NCBI RefSeq assembly: GCF_012295615.1
Contig: NZ_CP051183.1
Coordinates: forward strand, 2,817,001 to 2,881,000
Direction: 5' to 3'
DNA from: Bermanella marisrubri
GTDB taxonomy: Bacteria > Pseudomonadota > Gammaproteobacteria > Pseudomonadales > Oceanobacteraceae
DNA: 64,000 nucleotides
Numbering within the stretch: the stretch's first letter is position 1; each line of letters starts with the position of its first letter. The position numbers were made by a program, and so were the translations under genes. The notes beneath the pieces were generated by a model. The model saw nothing but the letters and a program-made list of their open reading frames with translations, did no database searches and was not told the DNA's origin. Below are positions 19,798 to 29,135 of the stretch, piece after piece.

Positions 19798-21138
19798 TTA
19801 TTTTTTGTTCAGCTTGAATTTTAGCTGAATCTGCCATCCTTTCACTTGAGAAAAACCCTCACACACACAGATACCAGGTACAGCCGCTACCTGCCCACGG
19901 GCCGTCAATACTGGCCAGTGAGGCCTCTGCCAAGGTGGAATATTTGCCTCTTGCATGAGCTTTTTATAGGTTTTACTGGGTCGCCCCAATGGTCGAATCG
20001 ATTGTCCTGGGTTGCCCCATACAATCTTATATTGATCCGGCTTTAAGCCTGTCTCTTTAGCTGGGCTTTGCTGCAGCAACACAAAGCTTAAATCAAGCAG
20101 CTCACCACGCCACACCTCGGGCAGGTCATTATGATCAACGGGAAACAAGGAATCGTTCAGTAGAAATAGACCATTGCGATACCTTGCTAGAGAGTGTGTC
20201 TGCCAATGAAAACGCGGCTCGGCATCCTCTCTTGCCGCTATCACCTCATCAAATATCGTATCCAACTGGCTTTGTGTGGGTAATGGAAATATCTCATTAA
20301 ATTGCAGCCAATAGCGAATGATCTGTTGCTGTATAAATTTCGGGTATTGTTGCAAAACTGATATTGCTAAGCTCGCATCGGACAACAAAACCTTTTCAAG
20401 CGCCTGCTGTAAAAAAAACTGTAAGCAAGACTGCTCTTCCTGTAGCGCATTCAAACTGGCTTGAACGCTTTGTCGATATTGCGGATAACGGTTTTCGATG
20501 AGCGGTAAGACCTGTAATCGCCAAAAATTACGATCAAACTGAGTATCTAAATTTGAATCATCTTGTACATACTTTAACTGATGATCATTTGCGTATTGTT
20601 CAATTTGTTTTTTGGTAGTCGATAACAGTGGGCGCAATATTATCGCTTGTTTATTGTTACCCAAATCCAAGGTTCGCGCCACATTCATGGAAAGTAAACC
20701 GGACAAACCTGAACCGCGCATCAGGCGCTGCATCATGGTTTCAACTTGGTCGTCTTGATGATGCCCTAAAACTAAAACATCCTGATCATCCAAAGAACGT
20801 TTAAATGCATCGTAACGGGCATTCCGTGCTACTTCTTCGATACTGCCCTTCTGTTCTAATTCGACTCTGTGGGAAACTAAAGGGATCGACCAAGCTTCAC
20901 ATAGGCCTTCAACATGTTGCTGCCATTGATCCGCAAATTCACTCAAGCCGTGATTAACATGGATACCATGCAACTCAACCGAGGAGTGATGGTACTCAAC
21001 AAATTGTTTACACAAAAACAACAGGACAACGGAGTCAATACCGCCACTCAAACCAACATAAAGACGCTGTATATTGCCGCACTGAATTAATGGAAGTAAT
21101 GCTGTGTCTAGCGCGTCTTTAATATTTGTTTTAGACAT
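19798..21138 (-). CDS. tilS: tRNA(Ile)-lysidine synthase TilS
   Basis: TilS attaches lysine to C34 of tRNA-Ile(CAU), changing its decoding to AUA and its charging to isoleucine. The PP-loop motif LSGGIDSVVLLF is near residue 29, followed by HGIHVNHGLSE and the family's HHQDDQVETMMQRLMRGSG. The 446-residue protein includes the C-terminal substrate-binding domains seen in the longer proteobacterial form (GRPSKTYKKLMQEANIPPWQR). Its ATG is directly adjacent to the dnaE stop, so the two are co-translated; accA, which usually lies between, is absent. Confidence 0.95.
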   Translation of the reverse strand: MSKTNIKDALDTALLPLIQCGNIQRLYVGLSGGIDSVVLLFLCKQFVEYHHSSVELHGIHVNHGLSEFADQWQQHVEGLCEAWSIPLVSHRVELEQKGSIEEVARNARYDAFKRSLDDQDVLVLGHHQDDQVETMMQRLMRGSGLSGLLSMNVARTLDLGNNKQAIILRPLLSTTKKQIEQYANDHQLKYVQDDSNLDTQFDRNFWRLQVLPLIENRYPQYRQSVQASLNALQEEQSCLQFFLQQALEKVLLSDASLAISVLQQYPKFIQQQIIRYWLQFNEIFPLPTQSQLDTIFDEVIAAREDAEPRFHWQTHSLARYRNGLFLLNDSLFPVDHNDLPEVWRGELLDLSFVLLQQSPAKETGLKPDQYKIVWGNPGQSIRPLGRPSKTYKKLMQEANIPPWQRPHWPVLTARGQVAAVPGICVCEGFSQVKGWQIQLKFKLNKK

Positions 21139-24100
21139 TTATGCAGACTCATAAACCACTTCGACGTTATCATCACCAAATTCATGCTGTAGTCGGTACA
21201 GTAAATCGTCATTGGCCTCTACTTTGTAGTCTTGCCCTAACTGCAAGCGTGCTTTGGCTTGCGGGCCTACATAATCCACGAGAACTTGTGCGCCATCCAC
21301 ATTAAACGGTGCGAGTTTTTCTGTCATACTGCGAATTAAATGGCGATCAATTTTCGCATAATTCAGCGTCAACTTGACGCCCTGTGAAAAAATGGCTCGG
21401 GCCTGAGTTACATCCCACAAATGGATTAAGTTAGCACCCAAAGAATCATTATAATTATCGTATTTAACTTCCACTTCCATAATCAATAAGTGGTCAACCA
21501 ATAGCTTGTCTTTGTATTGTTCATAAATATCACTAAACAAACGCACGTCCATTCGAGCAGTTCGGTCATCAATGGTTACAATCGCCATATTACCACCGCG
21601 CTTAGTCTTCATAACTCGCTGATCAACAACAATGCCAGCAATTTTTTGTGGCTTTTTGTCTGCTTGTATGTTCGCTAAACGTGTTCTCGCAATGTTTTTG
21701 AGCTCAGTTTCATATTCGTCAAATGGGTGTCCGGTTACATATAAACCCAGCGTATCTTTTTCACCCTTCAATTTCTGCTTTGGCGTCCAATCTCGTACTT
21801 TATTTTTATACTCGTCGTAAGGGTTAATGTTGGCTTCTTCTTCGACAACACCAAACATATCCATCATTCCAGCCGCCGCATTTTTCGCACTCTGATCTGC
21901 TGCTTTCAAGGCATCTTCGATACTTGCAAATAAAACCGAACGATTTGGCCCAATTTTATCAAATGCACCACAACGCACTAATGCTTCTAAAACACGCTTA
22001 TTGATTTTGCTTTTATCCACAGACTTACAAAAGTGGAATAAATCTGTGAACGGACCTTTTTCTTTACGTGCAGTGATAATTGCTTCTATTGGGCCTTCAC
22101 CTACACCTTTGACAGCACCTAAGCCATAAACAATGGCTCCAGAATCATTAACCGTAAAGCCATACTCGGACTCATTTACATCAGGCAGCACGAGATCTAA
22201 TCCCATCTCCCGACATTCCTCGATGAAGATCACGACTTTGTCTGTGTTCTGCATATCCGATGTTAGTACTGCTGCCATAAAAGGCGCAGGATAATGGGTC
22301 TTTAGCCAAAGCGTTTGGTAAGACACCACTGCATATGCTGCGGAGTGAGATTTGTTGAAACCATAGCCCGCAAATTTTTCAACTAAGTCGAAAATTTTCA
22401 TTGCAAGATCAGGGTCATTACCAATACTGGCCGCACCTTCACGGAAGGTTTCACGCTGCTTGGCCATTTCCTCTGGTTTCTTTTTACCCATAGCACGACG
22501 TAGCATATCGGCGCCGCCCAATGTATAACCCGCCAATACCTGAGCGATTTGCATAACCTGCTCTTGATATACGATAACCCCATAGGTTGGCTCTAGAATT
22601 TCTTTCAAGCTTTCATGCTGATAATCCGGGTGCGGATACGCCACTTCTGCTCGACCATGTTTACGGTTGATAAAGTCATCTACCATGCCCGACTCCAGCG
22701 GACCCGGACGGAAAAGAGCCACCAGTGCAATCATTTCTTCAATATTGTCTGGTTCTAAGCGACGAATTAGATCTTTCATGCCACGCGATTCCAATTGGAA
22801 TACCGCCGTGGTTTTCGCTTCTTTCAACAATTTATAGGAAGGCGCATCGTCCAGCGGGATTTCTTCAATACGCAGCGGCTCTTCATTATTTTTTGCACGA
22901 ATATCATTAATGGTATTAAGCGCCCAATCGATGATAGTTAGCGTTCTTAACCCCAAGAAGTCGAATTTTACTAGGCCTGCCGTTTCAACATCGTTTTTAT
23001 CAAACTGAGTTACCAAGCCAGTGCCGTCTTCTTCACATAACGTGGGAGAAAAGTCAGTGAGTTTAGTGGGAGCGATCACTACACCACCGGCATGCTTACC
23101 AGTTTGACGCGTAATACCTTCAAGCTTCTGCGCCATTTCCCAAATTTCTTGAGCTTCTTCATCACTATCGATGAACTCACCAAGAGCCGGTTCTTCATCA
23201 AGGGCTTTGGCCAATGTCATACCAGGGTCACCGGGTATTAATTTGGACAACTTGTCAGCCAGACCATAGCTTTTACCCTGCACACGTGCCACGTCACGCA
23301 CTACCGCTTTAGCTGCCATGGTGCCATAGGTCACAATCTGCGATACCGCCTCTCGGCCATAGTTATCAGCCACGTAACTGATTACGCGGTCTCGTTTTTC
23401 CATGCAGAAGTCGATGTCAAAGTCAGGCATGGACACCCGCTCTGGGTTCAAAAAACGCTCGAACAGTAAATCGTATTCAAGAGGGTCAATATCAGTAATC
23501 TTTTGTGCATACGCCACTAACGAACCCGCACCGGAACCACGGCCTGGTCCAACTGGAATATCATGGTCTTTAGCCCACTGGATAAAGTCCATTACAATCA
23601 AGAAATATCCAGGAAATCCCATTTGGATAATGATATCAAGTTCGAAATCTAGGCGATCAAAATAAGCCTTTCTGACCTCTTCATATTGCGGATCGTTTTT
23701 ATCGATTAGAAACTCAAGCCGTTCCTCTAGCCCTTCATATGAAATCTTTTTGAAGAACTCGTTTTCTGTTAAACCGTCTGGAATCGGGTATTCTGGCAGG
23801 AAATATTTACCTAACAGTACTTGCACATTACAACGGGTGGCGATCTCTACCGAATTGGTAATTGCAGAAGGGATATCTTCGAACAGCTCACACATCTGTT
23901 GCTGGGTTTTAAAATACTGCTGGTCGCTGTACCGTCGTTCTCGACGGGGATCAATCAGCGTCATGCCCTCACCAATGCAGACACGCGCCTCATGAGCATC
24001 GAAGTCGTCTTGCTTCATAAAGCGTACATCGTTGGTAGCAACCACTGGTACTTGCTTGTCGGCCGCTAACTTTATGGACTTTTGTAGCAGAGCTTCATCA

Positions 24101-24633
24101 TTGGGTCGCTGAGTGCGCTGTAGTTCCAGATAAAAACGCTGAGGAAACAATTCAAGCCAACGATCCAAACGCGATGCGGCTAATTCGAATTTGTCTTTTT
24201 TCAAAGCTTCTTCGATATCTCCGCGCTGAAAACCGGACAGCGCAATCAAACCATCTGCTTTTTCTTCAAACCATTCCTGTTTTAATTGCGCTCTGTCATG
24301 ATGTTGGTTCTTGGTAAAACCCGCACTCACCAATTCGGTAAGATTGCGATATCCCACATCATTTTGTGCAATTAAGGTAATCGCATATGGGTTTGCCATA
24401 TCGTCAGGGTTCTCAATGAAAACGTCTGCGGAAATAATCGGCTTAATTCCAGTTGCTTGACAAGCCGTGTAAAATTTAACCAATGCGAACATATTACTCT
24501 GATCACTAATTGTCAGAGCAATTTGCTGATCCGCGTCAGCGGCTTTAATCAACTCCTTAACGCGGACAATACCATCTACCAATGAGTACTCAGTATGTAC
24601 TCTCAGATGAACAAAGGAGTTGTTATTGGACAT
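21139..24633 (-). CDS. dnaE: DNA polymerase III alpha subunit DnaE
   Basis: DnaE is the replicative polymerase. The 1164-residue protein has the N-terminal PHP domain (HLRVHTEYSLVDGI), the polymerase palm with catalytic aspartates in PDFDIDFCMEKRD and VKFDFLGLRTLTIID, the beta-binding and helix-hairpin-helix region (YGFNKSHSAAYAVVSYQT, GLGAVKGVGEGPIEAI) and a C-terminal OB fold (IAGIVVDQRVMKTKRGG). Length and motif order match the proteobacterial dnaE1 type. It is the first gene of a dnaE-tilS pair. Confidence 0.97.
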   Translation of the reverse strand: MSNNNSFVHLRVHTEYSLVDGIVRVKELIKAADADQQIALTISDQSNMFALVKFYTACQATGIKPIISADVFIENPDDMANPYAITLIAQNDVGYRNLTELVSAGFTKNQHHDRAQLKQEWFEEKADGLIALSGFQRGDIEEALKKDKFELAASRLDRWLELFPQRFYLELQRTQRPNDEALLQKSIKLAADKQVPVVATNDVRFMKQDDFDAHEARVCIGEGMTLIDPRRERRYSDQQYFKTQQQMCELFEDIPSAITNSVEIATRCNVQVLLGKYFLPEYPIPDGLTENEFFKKISYEGLEERLEFLIDKNDPQYEEVRKAYFDRLDFELDIIIQMGFPGYFLIVMDFIQWAKDHDIPVGPGRGSGAGSLVAYAQKITDIDPLEYDLLFERFLNPERVSMPDFDIDFCMEKRDRVISYVADNYGREAVSQIVTYGTMAAKAVVRDVARVQGKSYGLADKLSKLIPGDPGMTLAKALDEEPALGEFIDSDEEAQEIWEMAQKLEGITRQTGKHAGGVVIAPTKLTDFSPTLCEEDGTGLVTQFDKNDVETAGLVKFDFLGLRTLTIIDWALNTINDIRAKNNEEPLRIEEIPLDDAPSYKLLKEAKTTAVFQLESRGMKDLIRRLEPDNIEEMIALVALFRPGPLESGMVDDFINRKHGRAEVAYPHPDYQHESLKEILEPTYGVIVYQEQVMQIAQVLAGYTLGGADMLRRAMGKKKPEEMAKQRETFREGAASIGNDPDLAMKIFDLVEKFAGYGFNKSHSAAYAVVSYQTLWLKTHYPAPFMAAVLTSDMQNTDKVVIFIEECREMGLDLVLPDVNESEYGFTVNDSGAIVYGLGAVKGVGEGPIEAIITARKEKGPFTDLFHFCKSVDKSKINKRVLEALVRCGAFDKIGPNRSVLFASIEDALKAADQSAKNAAAGMMDMFGVVEEEANINPYDEYKNKVRDWTPKQKLKGEKDTLGLYVTGHPFDEYETELKNIARTRLANIQADKKPQKIAGIVVDQRVMKTKRGGNMAIVTIDDRTARMDVRLFSDIYEQYKDKLLVDHLLIMEVEVKYDNYNDSLGANLIHLWDVTQARAIFSQGVKLTLNYAKIDRHLIRSMTEKLAPFNVDGAQVLVDYVGPQAKARLQLGQDYKVEANDDLLYRLQHEFGDDNVEVVYESA

Positions 24634-24993
24634 ATTAATCGAACCTTGAAACAGACATCGAAAAGCAAACGTCTATTGTAACGGTATCTGGTGCGCTGTT
24701 AAGTCTTTCACAAAGTTTCTTTCCCACCTTTCGCACTATCAGCGTGTCTAAATTAGTCACCAAGTCTGTCCTAACCCGCCCCAGACAGCCTCAGCCAAAA
24801 GTATTAAGCTTTCTGGATCATAAAAAGTCAGTCATTGGCCGTTTTTACCATGTTTTCAGACAAATTCGTGCCTTATGCTATGACTAAATAAGAATAATTA
24901 GACGTTTTTCGCCATCCTTATGACCCAATCGTGTCGATGGGTTTCTGAGCAACTCGTTTTAACAAGGCAATGACTATAATAAAAGGAGCCTTT
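24634..24993. other. Intergenic region between dnaE and fadL
   Basis: This 360-base gap must contain the divergent promoters of dnaE and the FadL-type porin. I see no reading frame, strong inverted repeat or confident operator in it. An AAAAGGAGCC ribosome site immediately precedes the ATG at 24994. Confidence 0.5.
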
Positions 24994-26415
24994 ATGAAGC
25001 ACCCTATGGTAAAAATTAGCGCCCTGAGCGCCTCTATCTTGGCAGCCAGTTCGGCAATGGCAGGCGGTTTTGATAACTCCAGCCGCGCATTTAACATTAT
25101 TTACGGTGATAACAATGTTATCGACCTAAGCTATGGACAAACTTCAGTGCCTATGAAGGCACGTATCGATCGACTGCAAAGGGCACAAACCAGTGGTGCA
25201 GCCCCAACTCAAGATAAAATCAGCGGATCGGGCGAAATTATCGATGACTTTTCACGCCCTCAAGTAGGTATTCGCTACAACATTATGGAAAATGTCACTT
25301 GCGCAGCACAAGTCGAACAGCCTTTCGCAGCACAAGTTGATTACGCTGACGACTCTCTTGCTTACGTAGTGACCAATGATAGTGGAGTGCCACTCGACAG
25401 TGCTGGTAACCCTACCGGCGACCCCGCTAGTATGGCTTTCCGTACGGCACCGATTAGCACAAAATATGAAAGTGAATCCTTCACTGTCGCATGCGGATAT
25501 GATTTCGCACTAGGAACTGGTAACTTGAAAGTATTTGCTGGTCCGAAGATTCAAAGCGTAAACGGGTTCTTCAGTGAAGATTTGTCTCCACAAGATGTTG
25601 GTAACAATGATAACTTGAATGTGACCTTAGATGGTGGCACCGAGGTAGGCTACATTGCCGGTGTTGCTTATGAGATCCCAGAATACGCATTGCGTGCATC
25701 GATTCTCTATCACAATCAAATTGATTATTCAGCTACAGGACAAAACAAAACGTTCCTACCACTATCTGCTGTGACCGGTAATGCAGCCGATGATCGAATT
25801 TATACATTCGATGCGGCAACGAAAACCTTCACTCCACAGACCATTGAACTTGCTTTCCAATCGGGTATCGCGGAAAACACCTTAGCATTCCTAAAAATGC
25901 GTTGGAGTGAATATGGAAAACTGACTAACTTGGACGTACGCGGCAGCAACGAAACAGCTGTTGGCGCTCTAACGTATCAACAACTTGCCACTGCTAACGA
26001 TCAACTAGATGCGCTTATCAATCCAAATGTAAGTATGTTCTCGAATGATACCTTGGACTACAGCCTAGGCTTGGGTCATCGCTTCAATGACAAACTAACC
26101 ATGGGCGCTAGCTTCTCCGGCGGCATTAAGCTAGGTGGAAAAAGTGACGATACCCCGTTGGGCGCAGACTCAACAACACTTCGTTTACCCGGTGATACCT
26201 CACACACACTATCTATAGGGGCTGAATACTCTGTACTTCCAAACTTAAAAGTGAGTGGTGGCCTTGGCTACACTTTCATCAACGATTATGTTGTACAAAC
26301 AACTTTCAGAGAGGATGACGCTGGCAATACAATAGACGATAGCAGCTCTTTCCGTGCTGAATTCAGTAAAACCGAAGCGACTAGCTTCCAGTTTGGTCTA
26401 ACTTACGAGATCTAG
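24994..26415 (+). CDS. fadL: FadL/OmpP1-family outer membrane transporter
   Basis: This is an outer-membrane beta-barrel of the FadL family, which passes long-chain fatty acids or other hydrophobic compounds. It has a signal peptide (MKHPMVKISALSASILAASSAMA), a mature N terminus GGFDNSSRAFN, and repeated amphipathic barrel strands ending in an aromatic-rich C terminus (SFQFGLTYEI). The ATG at 24994 has an AAAAGGAG ribosome site; an upstream in-frame ATG at 24970 would add eight residues. The specific substrate is unknown; neighbouring lipid enzymes in the window make a fatty-acid role reasonable. Confidence 0.85.
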   Translation: MKHPMVKISALSASILAASSAMAGGFDNSSRAFNIIYGDNNVIDLSYGQTSVPMKARIDRLQRAQTSGAAPTQDKISGSGEIIDDFSRPQVGIRYNIMENVTCAAQVEQPFAAQVDYADDSLAYVVTNDSGVPLDSAGNPTGDPASMAFRTAPISTKYESESFTVACGYDFALGTGNLKVFAGPKIQSVNGFFSEDLSPQDVGNNDNLNVTLDGGTEVGYIAGVAYEIPEYALRASILYHNQIDYSATGQNKTFLPLSAVTGNAADDRIYTFDAATKTFTPQTIELAFQSGIAENTLAFLKMRWSEYGKLTNLDVRGSNETAVGALTYQQLATANDQLDALINPNVSMFSNDTLDYSLGLGHRFNDKLTMGASFSGGIKLGGKSDDTPLGADSTTLRLPGDTSHTLSIGAEYSVLPNLKVSGGLGYTFINDYVVQTTFREDDAGNTIDDSSSFRAEFSKTEATSFQFGLTYEI

Positions 26416-26433
26416 TTTTACGTACTCGCCGAT

Positions 26434-26463
26434 AAAAAGGGAAGCTTTGCTTCCCTTTTTTGT
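26434..26463. terminator. Bidirectional terminator after fadL
   Basis: AAAAAGGGAAGC-TTT-GCTTCCCTTTTT is a perfect inverted repeat with A- and T-runs on both sides, placed between the convergent fadL and cpxP genes. Confidence 0.93.
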
Positions 26464-26481
26464 GAGTAGGTGACTCTACGA

Positions 26482-26895
26482 TTAGTGATGATCACGATGG
26501 GAATGCTTACCTTTCTTTTTCTTGTCCATTAATTGTAAGAAGGTCGCTTTCTGTTCATCATCCAGAATCAGCATAACTTGATGCATATGAGAAAATCGTT
26601 GTAAAGCTCGATTTTTTGCTTGTTGAGCAATTTCTTCAGCGAGCTCTTGTGCTTTTTCCTCCGAATAATTTTCTAGTAGGCTGTTTCTTTTCTCATGTAA
26701 CGCTTTCCGTTGCTCGTGAATGAACTTTTTATTGGGCTTGCTTTCCGCATGTAAACGTTCAAATTCTTGTTGCTGCTCGGCAGTCAGATTCAAAGCATCA
26801 ATAAGCGCTTTTGGGCCCTTGGGATGTGCGTGGGCATTCAAACCCACAAGAATCAAAGATCCTACCATTAATATAATGGTCAGTTGCTTTTTCAT
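26482..26895 (-). CDS. cpxP: CpxP/Spy-family periplasmic stress protein
   Basis: This is a 137-residue secreted helical protein of the Spy/CpxP family; CpxP inhibits the CpxA sensor and Spy is a periplasmic chaperone. It has a signal peptide (KKQLTIILMVGSLILVGLNAHA), the LTxxQ motif in LNLTAEQQQEF and a second copy in LDDEQKATFLQL, and a His/Lys-rich end. The start at 26895 follows a GAGAGGA ribosome site; the longer frame from 26955 would bury the signal sequence. It is divergent from cpxRA with a CpxR box between them. Confidence 0.88.
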   Translation of the reverse strand: MKKQLTIILMVGSLILVGLNAHAHPKGPKALIDALNLTAEQQQEFERLHAESKPNKKFIHEQRKALHEKRNSLLENYSEEKAQELAEEIAQQAKNRALQRFSHMHQVMLILDDEQKATFLQLMDKKKKGKHSHRDHH

Positions 26896-26982
26896 AAGTA
26901 TCCTCTCAAAGTGAATGATTAAAGAAGTCTTCCTTCGATTAATCATATTACTCATCTATATTTAAATAAGGGTTAAGGGTGG

Positions 26983-26997
26983 GTAAAGTTTGGTAAA
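26983..26997 (+). promoter_or_regulatory. CpxR box
   Basis: GTAAA-GTTTG-GTAAA is an exact match to the CpxR consensus GTAAA-N5-GTAAA. A weaker half-site GTTAA lies at 26972-26976. The box lies between divergent cpxP and cpxR, so it could serve both, as in the E. coli cpxP-cpxRA region. Confidence 0.88.
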
Positions 26998-27048
26998 GAT
27001 GACAAGGAATACTTGATCTACAACGGCTATCTATTAAAGAATGCATCT

Positions 27049-27732
27049 ATGAGCAGATTACTACTTGTTGACGACGACCAGGCTTTGAATAGTCTACTTA
27101 CTGAATATCTCAGTCAGGAGGGCTTCGAAGTCATCAATGCATATGATGGAAAACAAGCCTTGGACTCCTTAACACAAGAGCCAGACTTGATGGTACTAGA
27201 TGTCATGATGCCGGAACTTAATGGTATCGAAGTACTCAAGCAATTACGTCAAAAAGACATTCAACTACCTATTTTAATGCTCACAGCAAAAGGCGACGAC
27301 CTAGATCGAATTTTAGGACTAGAACTTGGGGCTGATGATTATCTAGCGAAACCATGTAACCCGAGGGAACTACTCGCTCGCATTAATGCCATACTTCGTC
27401 GAAGTCATGTAAATACACTACAAAACTCTCGTCAGAAAAGACCGATAGACATGAACCAAAGTAGATTGGAAGCGTATTTTCGTGGCCAAGAAATAACCCT
27501 GACAGGTGCCGAATTTAAACTTTTGTGGTTACTCAACGAGCGAGTCGGAAAAATAACAAAGAAGGACTTTTTATCCGAACAAGGGTTAGGACGAAAGCTC
27601 ACCAGATACGATCGTAGTATAGATGTACACCTTAGTAACATTCGTAAAAAGTTGGTGGCTATGGGAGCAAGAGATGACATACTTGTAAACCAACGAGGTG
27701 CCGGATACCTTTTAAAAGCGGATGAGTTCTAA
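27049..27732 (+). CDS. cpxR: Response regulator CpxR
   Basis: CpxR is an OmpR-type regulator of the envelope stress response. The receiver domain has the acidic triad in LLVDDDQ, phosphoacceptor Asp in LMVLDVMMPELNG, and Lys in DDYLAKPCNPREL. The winged-helix C terminus (LTGAEFKLLWLLNERVGK ... RYDRSIDVHLSNIRKKL) closely resembles E. coli CpxR. The ATG at 27049 places MSRLLLVDDD at the N terminus; the frame is open from a TTG at 27013 but that adds non-conserved residues. The gene overlaps cpxA at its last base. Confidence 0.92.
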   Translation: MSRLLLVDDDQALNSLLTEYLSQEGFEVINAYDGKQALDSLTQEPDLMVLDVMMPELNGIEVLKQLRQKDIQLPILMLTAKGDDLDRILGLELGADDYLAKPCNPRELLARINAILRRSHVNTLQNSRQKRPIDMNQSRLEAYFRGQEITLTGAEFKLLWLLNERVGKITKKDFLSEQGLGRKLTRYDRSIDVHLSNIRKKLVAMGARDDILVNQRGAGYLLKADEF

Positions 27733-29135
27733 TGTCTTTTAATCTAAAAAACATTGGATTAACCAGTCGCATTCTACTGAGCATTTGGCTAACACTCATA
27801 CTCATTGTCACGTCAATTGTTGTTGTATTAAAACTCAATACACCAGACCGACATAACCTTCCAATGCCGCCCATACAATTGCATGACGATTTGCTACTCA
27901 AATTATTAAATGAACCTTATTCCAGTGTGAAGCAATGGTTTCGCCAACAGCCCAAAAAAGATACAAGGCGACTATTTATTGTCAAAAACGATCAGGATAT
28001 CTTAAACCGCAGAATTCCTGATGCATTAGATGCCTTGCGCACACGTCTATCAGAGCAAAAACCATTTATTCATGAACGTCGTCATGGGCGAGCTATGCTA
28101 GGACGATTATTTCTACTACCCAATGGTAATCACATTGAAGTACTGGTACATACGCGGATTGGGCCTCCACCTTTCCATCACACCATATTAGAAAACATCG
28201 CCTATCTGATAACGCTCTTAATCGCTATCAGCGGTATTATTAGCTGGCTTTTAACACGTTACATTCTTAAGCCCATTATTGAATTACGGCATGCTACGCA
28301 TCAAATTGTTCTTGGTAATTTCGACTTGCGTCTGTCATCAAAAATTAAACAATCAGGTGATATCGCTTTGCTGGCACAAGATTTTGATCACATGGCAGAT
28401 ACTTTACAGAGAAGTCTGCAAAGTCATAAGCACCTATTACACGATATTAGCCATGAGCTACGCAGTCCTATTACGCGACTTCAACTTGCAACGGAACTGG
28501 CAAAGCAAGCATTTTCGGACAAGGATAATGAGCACTTCCTGCGCATTGACAAGGAAATCGAGCAAATCAAAGATATGATTACAACGCTTCTCAATCTCCC
28601 TGCCTACGAACTGGAACCACACTTAGCCATACAGGATAGTATTGATTTACTAGAACTGATTGAAACAATTCGATCCGACCTTAATTTTCAACAAGATCAT
28701 ATTAAAATTGAAATTAACAACCAATTACCAATGATGTATCAGCATGAGTGTATTATTCATGCCAACAGTCAGCTTTTGCATAGTGCGATTGAGAACGTGC
28801 TGCGCAATGCTCTAAATTATCATGATACTAACAGCGCCATTACCATCAATATTCAACTACTTACAAAGAATGCATCTCATTACCTCGCTATCCGTATTTG
28901 TGATCAAGGTCCAGGCGTTAGAAGTGAATTGCTCGAAGAAATATTTAAGCCCTTTTACCGCACCAGCGCTGCCAGAGATCGACTGTCAGGAGGCCATGGT
29001 TTGGGACTTGCCATCAGCAAACGTGCACTTGAACTACATGGCGGCTATATTGAAGCATGTAATCAAAAGCCGTCAGGATTATGTGTAACACTTAGCTTGC
29101 CTCTATCCTTGACAGTTGACGTTAATCCTATTTAA
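27732..29135 (+). CDS. cpxA: Sensor histidine kinase CpxA
   Basis: CpxA is the inner-membrane kinase/phosphatase partner of CpxR. The 467-residue protein has a first membrane helix at residues 13-34, a periplasmic sensor segment, a second helix near residues 155-175, a HAMP linker, the HisKA motif HDISHELRSPITRLQLATEL, an N box around AIENVLRNALNYH, and ATP-lid motifs ICDQGPGVRSE and GGHGLGLAISKR. Sequence around the phosphorylated His is CpxA-like. Start overlaps the end of cpxR (TAATG), and the 3' end overlaps the convergent patatin gene by eight bases. Confidence 0.92.
   Translation: MSFNLKNIGLTSRILLSIWLTLILIVTSIVVVLKLNTPDRHNLPMPPIQLHDDLLLKLLNEPYSSVKQWFRQQPKKDTRRLFIVKNDQDILNRRIPDALDALRTRLSEQKPFIHERRHGRAMLGRLFLLPNGNHIEVLVHTRIGPPPFHHTILENIAYLITLLIAISGIISWLLTRYILKPIIELRHATHQIVLGNFDLRLSSKIKQSGDIALLAQDFDHMADTLQRSLQSHKHLLHDISHELRSPITRLQLATELAKQAFSDKDNEHFLRIDKEIEQIKDMITTLLNLPAYELEPHLAIQDSIDLLELIETIRSDLNFQQDHIKIEINNQLPMMYQHECIIHANSQLLHSAIENVLRNALNYHDTNSAITINIQLLTKNASHYLAIRICDQGPGVRSELLEEIFKPFYRTSAARDRLSGGHGLGLAISKRALELHGGYIEACNQKPSGLCVTLSLPLSLTVDVNPI

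Noticed and set aside
24634-24993. Search for a FadR/PsrA-type operator upstream of fadL
   Set aside because: No palindrome convincing enough to name was found by eye.
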